Source: Polyangiaceae bacterium UTPRO1 (GTDB taxonomy: Bacteria; Desulfobacterota; Binatia; UTPRO1). Taken from it: 64,000 bases of DNA. Positions 9,563-17,473 of this stretch are shown one piece after another; position 1 is the first letter of the stretch; every line of letters begins with the position of its first letter. The position numbers and the translations under genes were made by a program. Below the pieces are notes generated by a model. The model was not told the DNA's origin and searched no databases. It was given only the letters and a program-made list of their open reading frames with translations. The stretch is from NCBI GenBank assembly GCA_002050235.1, contig MWST01000006.1:1-64000 (forward strand). Reading direction: 5' to 3'.

Positions 9563-10496
9563 GCGCTGCCGGCCGGTCGATGGTGCCTACGATCATGATG
9601 CGCCGCGCCCCGCCTTCGGCCTTGGCGCCGGGCAGCAGGTTGATCGCGAGCTTCAGGCCGTCGCTCGCCTCCGCCGCCGGCGTCAACGTCAGGTCGAGAC
9701 TCATCGGGCTCGCGCCGAGCGGCTCCCGCAGGAGGATGTTGCCGGCGCCGTGCACGCCGATCTCCTGACCATCGGCGGCGATCTCCTCGATCTCGAACCG
9801 GCCGCTCTTCACGGTACCGTCGAGGCGCACGTCCCTGAAATGGAGATCGGGAACGACGATCCCTCGGACCTTCGCGCCTTCGAGTGCCAGCCCGGCGATG
9901 CGCACCTCGACGCCGCCCGAGGCTCCAGGCAGACCGCGCCCGCCGCCGTCGAGCGCGAGCGTGGCTTCGAGCCGCCCGCGCAGCGCGCCCTCGAGCCACG
10001 ACCGCAGGCCGGCATATCTACCGAGATCGACGCCGGCCAGCGTTGCATCGACGCGCAGGCGCTGCGGGCGCGGATCGATCGTACCCCGCAGCCGACCGCC
10101 GTAGAGCGTAGCCTCGATGCCGACGGGATACGGATTGCCGCTCAGAAGCCCGAAGCGCGACGGTGTGATGCGGATCCGTTCGGCGGCGAGCCACGGATCC
10201 CGTTCCGCGTCGGCGCGGGCGCGCACGCGCAACGAGTCGATCGCATACGAGAGGTTCCACCCGAGAGCGCCTCCGCCGGTCTCGATTCGGACCGGCGACC
10301 CGGAGGTCGCCGTTGCGAGGAGGCGCTGCAGCCAGAGGTCGTACGGAAAAGACGCGAGGAAGCAGACTACGAAGAGCGCCAGCGTGTAGAGTCCGTAGCC
10401 GAGCAGCGCCCGGCGCCGCCCCGGGATGCGGACGGCCGCAGCGAGGGTCCGCAGACCGCCCGCAAGACGCTCGCGTCCGTCTACCGCGCCGATCAC
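9558..10496 (-). CDS. gspN: type II secretion system protein GspN
   Basis: A 312-residue bitopic inner-membrane protein of the type II secretion system. One transmembrane helix lies near residues 30-50 (LLGYGLYTLALFVVCFLASFPYDLW). The periplasmic part is a repetitive beta-rich AsmA-like domain, with alternating patterns such as VGIEATLYGGRLRGTI and LRGRLEATLALDGG, typical of the GspN family. The GTG start overlaps the gspM stop by 4 bases, so it is translationally coupled and is the last gene of the operon. GspN is absent from many systems and its exact role is not settled. Confidence 0.85.
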   Translation of the reverse strand: MIGAVDGRERLAGGLRTLAAAVRIPGRRRALLGYGLYTLALFVVCFLASFPYDLWLQRLLATATSGSPVRIETGGGALGWNLSYAIDSLRVRARADAERDPWLAAERIRITPSRFGLLSGNPYPVGIEATLYGGRLRGTIDPRPQRLRVDATLAGVDLGRYAGLRSWLEGALRGRLEATLALDGGGRGLPGASGGVEVRIAGLALEGAKVRGIVVPDLHFRDVRLDGTVKSGRFEIEEIAADGQEIGVHGAGNILLREPLGASPMSLDLTLTPAAEASDGLKLAINLLPGAKAEGGARRIMIVGTIDRPAAR

Positions 10497-11074
10497 GGCG
10501 TCGTCGTACTGCCGGTCGGGCGCAGCCGGCCGATCACGAGAACGGCATCGTAGACGAACGGCTGGTCGAACCGCTTCTTCATCTGCAGGCGGCTCACGAG
10601 CAGCGGCAGGTCGCTCTTCTCGACGCGGTACAGAAAGCCTACCAGCTCGCGCAGCGACACGCCGGCGAGCCGCATCTCCACGTCTTCCTCCTGGAGGTCA
10701 TCGCCGAGCGTTCGCGTCGACGGGTTCATGGCTGCGACCCGGTCGTGGCCGAGCGTGTCGCGCGTTACTCCCTCGAGGTGCGAGAACAGCGAGAAGCCGG
10801 CGCCGCCGCTGTCGAGCCTGCGGCGTACGCTGTCGCGCTCGGCGCGCAACTGGAGATAGCGATCGCGGAGGCGAGCCATCTCGCCGACCTCGCGCTCGCT
10901 GGCGGCGATCTGGGCCTGGAGCGTGGCCCGCCGCTCGGCAAGGACGCCCGCGAGCCCCCAGACGGCGACCAGCAACCCGGCGCCGACGCCGCATCCGAGG
11001 AGCACCCGCTCGCGCGGCGACAAGCGCTCGATCAGCGCCGCGAAGCGTCGCAGCAGGTCGACGATCGCGGTCAT
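10493..11074 (-). CDS. gspM: type II secretion system protein GspM
   Basis: A 193-residue inner-membrane protein of the assembly platform, partner of GspL. A short cytoplasmic tail is followed by one transmembrane segment (residues about 24-45), a coiled-coil region rich in Glu, Arg and Leu (RRATLQAQIAASEREVGEMARL), and a ferredoxin-like periplasmic domain near the C-terminus. The ATG at 11074 overlaps the gspL stop by 4 bases; the longer upstream frame is the shadow of gspL. Sequence conservation is low in this family, so the call rests on position, topology and length. Confidence 0.85.
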   Translation of the reverse strand: MTAIVDLLRRFAALIERLSPRERVLLGCGVGAGLLVAVWGLAGVLAERRATLQAQIAASEREVGEMARLRDRYLQLRAERDSVRRRLDSGGAGFSLFSHLEGVTRDTLGHDRVAAMNPSTRTLGDDLQEEDVEMRLAGVSLRELVGFLYRVEKSDLPLLVSRLQMKKRFDQPFVYDAVLVIGRLRPTGSTTTP

Positions 11075-12513
11075 GCGGCCGGTTCCCCGCCGACGTCCAG
11101 GCTCAGGCGGAAGTCCACCTGCTGCCCGTCGACCGACGCGCGCACGTCTTTCGCTTCGACGTTGCGGAACTCCGGACGCGCCGCCAGGCCGCGCTTCACC
11201 GCCTCGACGCCCTCGTAGGTCTTGGTCGACCCGCGCAGGCGCAGCGTGCCGCCGTCGATCGACAGCTCCTCGATGTCGAGCGGCACGTCGTCGGGCACCG
11301 CCGCCGTAAGCGCGCGCAGGCAGTCGATTGCCCGCGGCGCCGACGGCGCCAGTCCACCGAAGAGCCGGCGTTGCTTCTCGAGTGCGGCGATCTCCGCCTG
11401 CAGTTGCGCCTTCTCGTTGACGATCGTGCGGACGCCCGGGAGCGCCGCCGTGAAGACAGCGCGGATCTCGGAGCGCACGGCATCGCGGCGGGCCGCGAGC
11501 TGGCGTGTTTCGACGACGAAGCTCGCCACCATGAGCGCCACGGCGACCGCCGCGAGCACGCCCGCCCGCGCCAGTCCGCGCCACAGGGCTTCGCGTTCCC
11601 GGTGGTAGGCGAACTCCCCGCGCCGGAAGTCGATGCCGAAGGGAACGCCGTTGCCGGTCTGCCGCAGCGCCAGGCCGAGCGGCGTCGCGAACACGCCCTG
11701 CTTCCCCCGCAGCCCTACCGGCACCGCGGCGAGCGCCACGGCGTCGAGCGGCTGCGGCGTCGTCCCGAGGGCGCGGCCGAGCGCAGCCACGGCCCCCGGC
11801 GTGTCCACGGCGTCGCCGCCTACCCAGAGGGCCGTGAGCGGCTCGTCGCCGGCGAGGGCAAGGAGGGTCCAGCGCACCTCGCGCATGCAGGCATCGATCG
11901 TCGCCGGATCGACGACGCCGCGACTGACGACGCGAAGCCCGTGCAGCTGGCCGTCGCTCAGCAGCGCCACCGTCGTCCGCGCCGCATCGAGCCCGACGTA
12001 CGCGAGGCGCCCGCCGCGCCCGGCCGCCGCCTCGCGCACCACGTTCAATGCCGCCAGGCTCGCGAGATCCACGAGCCGCGGGTCCACGCCCGCTTCGGCC
12101 AACATCGACAGATGGTCCCGCACCGCCGCCTTGGGCGCCGATACGGCGAGGACGCGGCTGGCGCCGTCGGCGTCGGCCGCGAGCACCTGGAAGTCGACGA
12201 CGGTCTCATCGAGCTCGAAGGGCAGGTGCGACTCGAGCTCGAAGGGCACGGTTTGTTCGAGGCGCTTGCGGTCGTGGAAGGGCAGGTCGAGGATCCGGTG
12301 CGTGACCAGATCTCCTGGCAGCGCCGATACGACCTCGTCCCAGGCGATGCCGTGCTGCGCGGCGAGCGCCCGCAGGTCGGCCCCCAGGTCGCCGCCGTCG
12401 AGCCGCGGCTGCGCGTACACGCCTAGCACCCGCTGGGAGCGCAGCGTCCGCTCCACCAGGGCGGCGCGCACGACGTGCGGACCGACGTCGAGGGCGAGCG
12501 TGTTATTGGGCAT
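11071..12513 (-). CDS. gspL: type II secretion system protein GspL
   Basis: A 480-residue bitopic protein that links the GspE ATPase to the membrane platform. The N-terminal half has an actin/PilM-like ASKHA fold: TLALDVGPHVVRAALVE resembles the phosphate-1 loop, and LAYVGLDAARTTVALLSDG the phosphate-2 region. A transmembrane helix near residues 308-330 separates this from a PilN-like coiled coil and a ferredoxin-like periplasmic domain (VPLDIEELSIDGGTLRLRGST). The ATG at 12513 lies 3 bases after the gspK stop. The PilM/PilN-like halves in one chain are normal for GspL. Confidence 0.9.
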   Translation of the reverse strand: MPNNTLALDVGPHVVRAALVERTLRSQRVLGVYAQPRLDGGDLGADLRALAAQHGIAWDEVVSALPGDLVTHRILDLPFHDRKRLEQTVPFELESHLPFELDETVVDFQVLAADADGASRVLAVSAPKAAVRDHLSMLAEAGVDPRLVDLASLAALNVVREAAAGRGGRLAYVGLDAARTTVALLSDGQLHGLRVVSRGVVDPATIDACMREVRWTLLALAGDEPLTALWVGGDAVDTPGAVAALGRALGTTPQPLDAVALAAVPVGLRGKQGVFATPLGLALRQTGNGVPFGIDFRRGEFAYHREREALWRGLARAGVLAAVAVALMVASFVVETRQLAARRDAVRSEIRAVFTAALPGVRTIVNEKAQLQAEIAALEKQRRLFGGLAPSAPRAIDCLRALTAAVPDDVPLDIEELSIDGGTLRLRGSTKTYEGVEAVKRGLAARPEFRNVEAKDVRASVDGQQVDFRLSLDVGGEPAA

Positions 12514-12516
12514 CGA

Positions 12517-13539
12517 TCAGCGGTCGCCGAAGATCGGCAACGTCGCGAGAAAATCGGATGGGGGTAGGGATGTCAAGGCGAGGTTGGCGTTGCTCGGCGT
12601 CCAGCTGACGCGGGTCACGCGCTTGCCGCTGCGCTTCACCACCTCGACGATGCCGCGCCGCACCTGATCGACTTCGCCGACGCCCTCGATGCGGAAGTAG
12701 TCGCTGTTGGTAGTGATCAGAGCGTTCTGCTTGCAGTTCGCGAGCGCCCGGTCGAGTCCGGTGACGTTGGCACACGCTTCCGCCGCGTCGGTGAACGGCG
12801 CCGTGTCGCGGGTCGCGATCAGCCGGTCGACGACGCCGGGATCGGCGAGCAACTCGTCGGAGAGGGCGTAGAGCACCTCGGCGGACGCGGTGTTGATGTT
12901 CACCTTGGTGCTTCCGGGCGGGAGGACGGTGACGAAGCCCTCGAGGCGGCCGAGCACGGTCGGCGTGACGCCACGCACCAGCAACAGCTCCCGCAGGGTC
13001 ACGAGCGGACCGTTGCGTACGATCACCGGCGGACGCAGGCCCAGGTAATAGGGCTGCTCGGCTCCGGGCGGCGAGAGGAAGGGATCGTTGTCCTGGTCGA
13101 TCCAGTCCCTGATCGCGGCGAGGACGGCGAGGTCGATCCCGAGAACGTTGAAGAGGCGCCGGAAGCGGGCGAAGCGCTCCTCGGGATTCGTGCCGACGAG
13201 GTCGTTGACGTTGAGAAATCGCGCCTCGTCGCGAACCCGGAACGTCGCCGTGCCGTCGCCGATCGGCAGCGGCGGGTACGGCCGCGCCCAGAAATCGTCG
13301 GCCGCGTCGCGGCCCGGCGAGATCATCGCGTCGACGCTCACCAGCGCCTCGCCGACATTCACGCCCGAGCGGGCCAGGTAGGTCGCCTGCAAGGCGTTGC
13401 GGGCGCTGAGCGCCAGGTGGGTCTCGACCTGCACCTCGTCCGTGAGCTCGATCACCACGATCGTGAGCAGCGTGATCGCGAGGAGCACCACGAGCAGGGC
13501 GATGCCCGATTCGTCCTTCGCGACGCCGCGCCGCTTCAT
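12517..13539 (-). CDS. gspK: type II secretion minor pseudopilin GspK
   Basis: A 340-residue minor pseudopilin forming the tip of the pseudopilus with GspI and GspJ. The prepilin-like leader has a Gly before a long hydrophobic helix (DESGIALLVVLLAITLLTIVVIELTDE) and, as usual for GspK, lacks the Glu at mature position 5. The large inserted alpha domain and the helix-hairpin motif VNINTASAEVLYAL are family hallmarks. Two cysteines (in EACANVTG and LANCKQ) could form a disulfide. The ATG at 13539 overlaps the gspJ stop by 4 bases. Processing would need a prepilin peptidase (GspO) encoded elsewhere. Confidence 0.93.
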   Translation of the reverse strand: MKRRGVAKDESGIALLVVLLAITLLTIVVIELTDEVQVETHLALSARNALQATYLARSGVNVGEALVSVDAMISPGRDAADDFWARPYPPLPIGDGTATFRVRDEARFLNVNDLVGTNPEERFARFRRLFNVLGIDLAVLAAIRDWIDQDNDPFLSPPGAEQPYYLGLRPPVIVRNGPLVTLRELLLVRGVTPTVLGRLEGFVTVLPPGSTKVNINTASAEVLYALSDELLADPGVVDRLIATRDTAPFTDAAEACANVTGLDRALANCKQNALITTNSDYFRIEGVGEVDQVRRGIVEVVKRSGKRVTRVSWTPSNANLALTSLPPSDFLATLPIFGDR

Positions 13540-14420
13540 GGTCGGCTCCCGGCGCGCGCCCCCGGCTTGGCGGCGGCGCCGTCCGGCGTCCCGGACGGCG
13601 CTGCGGACAGCCGACCGGCGGGAACATGATCGGAGAGCGGCAGATCGACCGCGGTCGCGAAATGGTGCACCGCTCCGGCGCCGTCGTAGAGCGCCAGATC
13701 GATGCGTACCGCTCGCGGCAGGCGCGCGTTCGCTTCCTCGGAGTCCCAGAGATCTAGCCAGTCGCGGCCGTCGTAGAACTCGAACGCCAGGCTGGCGACG
13801 TTCTCCACGAAGACGGTGGCCCGGGCTTCGTCGAGCGCCCGCCGGTCGAGCAGGGTCGCCTCGCGGCGCAGCAGGCGATGCGGCGTGGTGCCGAGCGCCG
13901 GCACCGGCGTCGGACCGAAGGCGGCGAAGAAGTCGGCGGCGTCGTCGGCGAGGAGATCGACAGCGCCGCTGCGCCCGGCGCCGAGGCCGTCGCCGGGTGC
14001 TGCCGCCTCGCCCGGCGCAGCGGCGCCGGTGCGCCGCTCGCGGCGCAGACCGCTGCGGTCGCGCGCGAAGAAATAGGCGAGCATGCGCTGGTCGGTTGCG
14101 CGACCGTCGAGCCCGGCGGGGCGCGCCGAGAGCGCCGTGAACACCAGGGCATCGAGCGGCGCCTCGTCGCTTCCGCCCGGCAGGACGCGGAAGATTGCCG
14201 TGCCGGGGAGGCTCCGCGGATAGTACGCCGAGGCGATCTCGTCGGCCATGCGGCCGACGGCGGCGCGTCCGACCCGAGTCACCTCGGCGCGCTCTTCGGC
14301 GAGCGCTTTCGAGCGCAGCGTCCGCGAGAACGTCCCGTAGAGCGTCACCGCGACGAACCCGAAGATCCCGAGCGCCACCATGACCTCGATAAGCGTGAAG
14401 CCCCGGCGTCCGCGGCTCAT
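13536..14420 (-). CDS. gspJ: type II secretion minor pseudopilin GspJ
   Basis: A 294-residue minor pseudopilin. The class III leader MSRGRRG is followed by FTLIEVMVALGIFGFVAVTLYG, with Glu at mature position 5, the signature cleaved and methylated by prepilin peptidase. The C-terminal beta domain contains FEFYDGRDWLDLWDSEE, typical of GspJ. A low-complexity Ala/Gly insert sits near the middle and the C-terminus ends in a Pro/Ala/Arg-rich tail, making the protein longer than the usual ~200 residues. Its stop overlaps the gspK start. Confidence 0.92.
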   Translation of the reverse strand: MSRGRRGFTLIEVMVALGIFGFVAVTLYGTFSRTLRSKALAEERAEVTRVGRAAVGRMADEIASAYYPRSLPGTAIFRVLPGGSDEAPLDALVFTALSARPAGLDGRATDQRMLAYFFARDRSGLRRERRTGAAAPGEAAAPGDGLGAGRSGAVDLLADDAADFFAAFGPTPVPALGTTPHRLLRREATLLDRRALDEARATVFVENVASLAFEFYDGRDWLDLWDSEEANARLPRAVRIDLALYDGAGAVHHFATAVDLPLSDHVPAGRLSAAPSGTPDGAAAKPGARAGSRP

Positions 14421-14815
14421 CGTCGGCGCACGTAGTAGGTGAGGGTGACGTCGTCGCCGGTGGCCTCCTCACCGTGAAAGACGCGGACCCGGACTTCGCG
14501 GACGTCGGGAACCGGAGTGGTCGCGACCTCGCGCTCCCAACGGACGCCGGGATACCGATTCGGGTACTCTTCATCGAAGTCGCCTTCCGCGAGTCCGAGA
14601 TCGGGAAAAGGCCCGGCGTCGATCTCGGCCATGAGCCCGCGCGCGAGGAGCGTCGCCTCGGTGATCCGCGTGTCGCGGGCAACGAGATCGATGTTGCGGA
14701 CGTGGAGGGCGAGCAAGCTGACGAGCGCCAGCCCGAGGACCGCGACCGCGACCAGCACTTCGAGGAGCGTGAAGCCGGCCGCTTCCCCGGTCCGCACGCT
14801 TCTACGGAGCCGCAT
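14417..14815 (-). CDS. gspI: type II secretion minor pseudopilin GspI
   Basis: A 132-residue minor pseudopilin that nucleates the pseudopilus tip with GspJ and GspK. The leader ends AAG before FTLLEVLVAVAVLGLALVSLL, with Glu5 present. The C-terminus (VREVRVRVFHGEEATGDDVTLTYYVRRR) matches the GspI beta strands. I chose ATG 14815 (MRLRRS), which gives a leader of normal length and overlaps gspH by 14 bases; a start at 14869 would only add out-of-frame gspH residues. Its stop overlaps the gspJ start by 4 bases. Confidence 0.9.
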   Translation of the reverse strand: MRLRRSVRTGEAAGFTLLEVLVAVAVLGLALVSLLALHVRNIDLVARDTRITEATLLARGLMAEIDAGPFPDLGLAEGDFDEEYPNRYPGVRWEREVATTPVPDVREVRVRVFHGEEATGDDVTLTYYVRRR

Positions 14816-15455
14816 CGCCCCGCAGTCGCGATCGGCGCTGGCTGCGCCGCCGCTCGGGCCCGGCAGCATCCGGTCGCCCGTCGTAGGCGTCGCCGTCGTC
14901 CTCGATCACGACGTAGCGGTCGGCGACCCGGGTACGTCCGGTGAGCGGCTCGATCGCCATGGTCGCGTCGCCTCCCGAGCGCCCCCGCAGGTGGACGACG
15001 AGCGGATCGGCCCAGCCCTCGGGGGAGAACTGCGCGAACACGACCCCTTCGCTCACGACCCCCACCGCCGGCACCACCACGTCGCGAAACGCCACGCTCG
15101 GAGGCAGCGTCACCGGGCGCGCCAGCGACGAGTCCACGGGCACGAACTCGGGCGCGTCCGGCGTGCCCCCGAGCACCGTGACGAAGTAGGCCTGACGGTC
15201 GAGATCGAGGTTGAGCCGCATCGGCAGGCGCTGGTATGCGGCCTCGTCGTAGAGATAGCGCGCCGTCGTCGCCAGCCGCGCAGCGCTGGCCCCGAGGGCG
15301 GCGCCCTCGGGATCACGCAGCCGCGGTGCGATGAAGCTCGCCGCGATCCCGAGGATCAGGATGACGACGGCGAGCTCGATCAGGGTGAAGCCGGGAGAGC
15401 CGTACCGGTCGCAGCGCCGCGGATCAGAGCTGCGTACGGCTGTCGATGTCGGCAT
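14802..15455 (-). CDS. gspH: type II secretion minor pseudopilin GspH
   Basis: A 217-residue minor pseudopilin. The leader precedes GFTLIELAVVILILGIAASFIAPRL with Glu5, and a beta-rich C-terminal domain follows (LYDEAAYQRLPMRLNLDLDRQAY matches the GspH/FimT pattern). I chose ATG 15455, which overlaps gspG by 32 bases; a GTG at 15467 is an alternative. The C-terminus carries an Arg-rich tail (ERRRSQRRSRLRG) where it overlaps gspI, and that tail is probably not structural. GspH lies between the major pseudopilin and the tip complex. Confidence 0.9.
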   Translation of the reverse strand: MPTSTAVRSSDPRRCDRYGSPGFTLIELAVVILILGIAASFIAPRLRDPEGAALGASAARLATTARYLYDEAAYQRLPMRLNLDLDRQAYFVTVLGGTPDAPEFVPVDSSLARPVTLPPSVAFRDVVVPAVGVVSEGVVFAQFSPEGWADPLVVHLRGRSGGDATMAIEPLTGRTRVADRYVVIEDDGDAYDGRPDAAGPERRRSQRRSRLRGDAAP

Positions 15456-15858
15456 ACTTCCCCTCACCGCCTTCCGAGCCGTCGGCCCCGTAGGATTTGA
15501 TGGTGTAGGTGTCGCCGTCGCTCAGGTACGCGTAGGTGTTGCCCCAGGGATCGATCGGCACCGACTCGAGGTAGCCGTCCGGATTCCAGCGCCGCGGCAC
15601 GTTACCGGTCTCGGGGCGCGTCACCAGCGCCTGCAGGCCCTGGTCCGTCGTCGGGTAGACGCCGTTGTCGAGCTTGTAGAGGTGCAGCGCCTCTTCGATC
15701 TTCTTCACGTCGGCGACGGCCTTCACCCGCCTGGCCTCGTCCGTGCGTCCGACGATGCGTGGCGCCACCAAAGTCACGAGCAGGCCGAGAATGAACACCA
15801 CGACCATGATCTCGATCAACGTGAAGCCGGCTTCTCCGGCGCCTCGCCGTCCGCGCAT
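15424..15858 (-). CDS. gspG: type II secretion major pseudopilin GspG
   Basis: A 144-residue major pseudopilin, the main subunit of the periplasmic pseudopilus. MRGRRGAGEAG is followed by FTLIEIMVVVFILGLLVTLVAPRI with Glu5. The family motifs YPTTDQGLQALVTRP, the calcium-loop region DPWGNTYAYLSDG and KSYGADGSEGGEG are all present. The start at ATG 15858 is set by the prepilin leader. No Shine-Dalgarno sequence precedes it, but a promoter-like TTGAGG-N17-TATCGT ends nine bases upstream, so GspG, needed in large excess, may have its own near-leaderless transcript. Confidence 0.97.
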   Translation of the reverse strand: MRGRRGAGEAGFTLIEIMVVVFILGLLVTLVAPRIVGRTDEARRVKAVADVKKIEEALHLYKLDNGVYPTTDQGLQALVTRPETGNVPRRWNPDGYLESVPIDPWGNTYAYLSDGDTYTIKSYGADGSEGGEGKYADIDSRTQL

Positions 15859-15867
15859 CGAGCCGCG

Positions 15868-15896
15868 ACGATACCAAGGAGCTGCCGCGCCCTCAA
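15868..15896 (-). promoter_or_regulatory. candidate promoter immediately upstream of gspG
   Basis: On the minus strand TTGAGG (15896-15891) and TATCGT (15873-15868) are separated by exactly 17 bases. Each box matches the sigma-70 consensus at four of six positions. The -10-like box ends nine bases before the gspG ATG, so any transcript would have almost no leader. No Shine-Dalgarno sequence precedes that ATG. It was found by eye in GC-rich DNA, so chance matches are possible. Confidence 0.35.
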
Positions 15897-15935
15897 TGGA
15901 GGTGCAGACCGGCGCGACCAGAACCGCTACCGGGC

Positions 15936-16160
15936 CTACAGGAATTGTTTCCACCACGGCGCGCCCGTCTGCCGATACTTCGCGGCATCGGCCTTCGCCG
16001 TGGCGGCAGCCGGCACCGCCTTCGCCGGCTTCGCGACGCTGCGGGCTGCGGTGGGCTTCTTGCGCGTCGTCTTCGCGGCGGCTGCCTTGGCGCTGCGGCC
16101 GCGAGCGGTCGCTCGCGCGGACTTCTGCTTCGCGGATCGCGACGAGGTCTTGGTCTTCAT
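15936..16160 (-). CDS. small Lys/Ala-rich basic protein (histone H1-like composition) inside the gsp operon
   Basis: A 74-residue ORF between gspF and gspG, not a known secretion component. It contains 13 Lys and 7 Arg, a single Asp, no Glu and many Ala, in patterns such as AAAAKTTRKKPTAAR and AKPAKAVPAA. It ends in WWKQFL, a compact aromatic tail. The composition resembles the C-terminal tails of histone H1-like and AlgP-like DNA-binding proteins, and it could bind nucleic acid or another polyanion. AAGGA lies nine bases before the ATG, supporting translation. It is flanked by the two largest gaps in the operon (73 and 77 bases). Function unknown. Confidence 0.6.
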   Translation of the reverse strand: MKTKTSSRSAKQKSARATARGRSAKAAAAKTTRKKPTAARSVAKPAKAVPAAATAKADAAKYRQTGAPWWKQFL

Positions 16161-16169
16161 GCGGCGGAT

Positions 16170-16198
16170 TCCTTAACCGAACGTCGGTAGGCTCGCAA
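16170..16198 (-). promoter_or_regulatory. weak candidate promoter upstream of the basic small gene
   Basis: TTGCGA (16198-16193, minus strand) is followed after 17 bases by TAAGGA (16175-16170), in the 73-base gap after gspF. The -10 match is poor, and its AAGGA is better read as the Shine-Dalgarno sequence of the small basic gene. It is recorded because the spacing equals that of the other candidate sites. Confidence 0.15.
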
Positions 16199-16233
16199 CT
16201 CGCCCGCCCGGTGCGGACGCCGCCGGCGCCCGC

Positions 16234-17451
16234 TCACTTCACGATGCGATTCAGCTCGAAGATCGGCAGCAGGATCGCGAGGACGATGAAGAGCACGACG
16301 CCGCCCATGAACACGATGATCACCGGCTCCAGGATCGTCGTCAGAGCGCCGACCGCGTTTTCGACCTCGTCGTCGTAGGCGTCGGCGGCCTTCGCCAGCA
16401 TGTCCTCGAGCTCGCCGCTGCGCTCGCCTACCGCCACCATGTGAACGACGAGCGGCGGGAAGAACCCGCTCTCGCGCAGCGGCGGCGCGATGCTCTGGCC
16501 CTCGCGGATGGCATCGCGCGCCCGCTCGATGGCGCGTCCGAGAACGGTGTTGTCGACGATGCTCTTGACGATGTCGAGCGCCGGCAGGAGTCCGATGCCG
16601 CTCGCCAGGAGGGTCGACAGGGTCCGGGCGAAGCGGGCGACGGCGAGCTTCTGGATCAGCCGCCCGAAGTAGGGCAGCGCCAGCAGCAGCCGGTCGAGAC
16701 GCTCGCGGCCGGCGGGTGTCCGCACCCAGCGCGACAGGCCGACGGCGGCGCCGGCGGCGAGCACCAACGCGAGCCACCACCAGTGCGCGACCGCATCCGA
16801 GACGCCGAGCAGAACGCGGGTCGGGAGCGGTAGCTGCTGATGCGTCTCCTGGAAGATACGCGTCACTTTCGGAACCACGTACGCCAGAAGGAAGAAGAGG
16901 ATGGTCGCGCTCAAGAGCAGCATGATCGCCGGATAGGTGAGGGCGCTCCGCACCTTGCCGAGGAGGCGCGCCTGGTTCTCCGTGTAGTCGGCGAGGCGCT
17001 CGAGCACCACGGCGAGCGCGCCGCTCGCCTCGCCGGCCCGCACCATATTGACGTAGAGAGACGCGAAGAGCCGCGGATGCTGCGCCAGGGCGTCGGCGAG
17101 CGTGCTGCCCTCCATGACTGCCTGCCGCACCTGCGCCAGCGTGCGCGCCAGCGCCGGCCGCTCGGCCTGCTCGCCGAGCGCGGCCAGCGCCTCGACGAGC
17201 GGCAGGCCCGCAGCGACGAGGGTGCTGAACTGCCGCGTGATGGCGGCGAGCTCGGCCGCGGGCACGCGCTCGGGACGGCGCGCCCGCAGCCGCACGGCCG
17301 GCGATCCGGCGCGCTGCTCTTCGCTGAGATCGGTCGGAAAGACGCCGGTTCGTCGGAGCTTCAGGCGGGCGCCGCGCGGACTGTCGGCGTCGACGACCCC
17401 GCCGACGGCCCGTCCGCCGGCATCGAGTCCGCGGTAGGCGTAGAGCGGCAT
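16234..17451 (-). CDS. gspF: type II secretion inner-membrane platform protein GspF
   Basis: A 405-residue polytopic protein forming the inner-membrane platform that GspE and GspL act on. It begins with the canonical MPLYAYRGLDAGGRAVGG. Two homologous T2SSF domains follow, at roughly residues 70-195 (LAAITRQFSTLVAAGLPLVEAL) and 270-395 (VARFARTLSTLLASGIGLLPAL). Each is followed by hydrophobic membrane segments (ATILFFLLAYVVPKV and VIIVFMGGVVLFIVLAILLPIF). The length is typical. It lies 22 bases downstream of gspE. Confidence 0.96.
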   Translation of the reverse strand: MPLYAYRGLDAGGRAVGGVVDADSPRGARLKLRRTGVFPTDLSEEQRAGSPAVRLRARRPERVPAAELAAITRQFSTLVAAGLPLVEALAALGEQAERPALARTLAQVRQAVMEGSTLADALAQHPRLFASLYVNMVRAGEASGALAVVLERLADYTENQARLLGKVRSALTYPAIMLLLSATILFFLLAYVVPKVTRIFQETHQQLPLPTRVLLGVSDAVAHWWWLALVLAAGAAVGLSRWVRTPAGRERLDRLLLALPYFGRLIQKLAVARFARTLSTLLASGIGLLPALDIVKSIVDNTVLGRAIERARDAIREGQSIAPPLRESGFFPPLVVHMVAVGERSGELEDMLAKAADAYDDEVENAVGALTTILEPVIIVFMGGVVLFIVLAILLPIFELNRIVK

Positions 17452-17473
17452 CAGTCCGGCACGGCGAGCTCGG

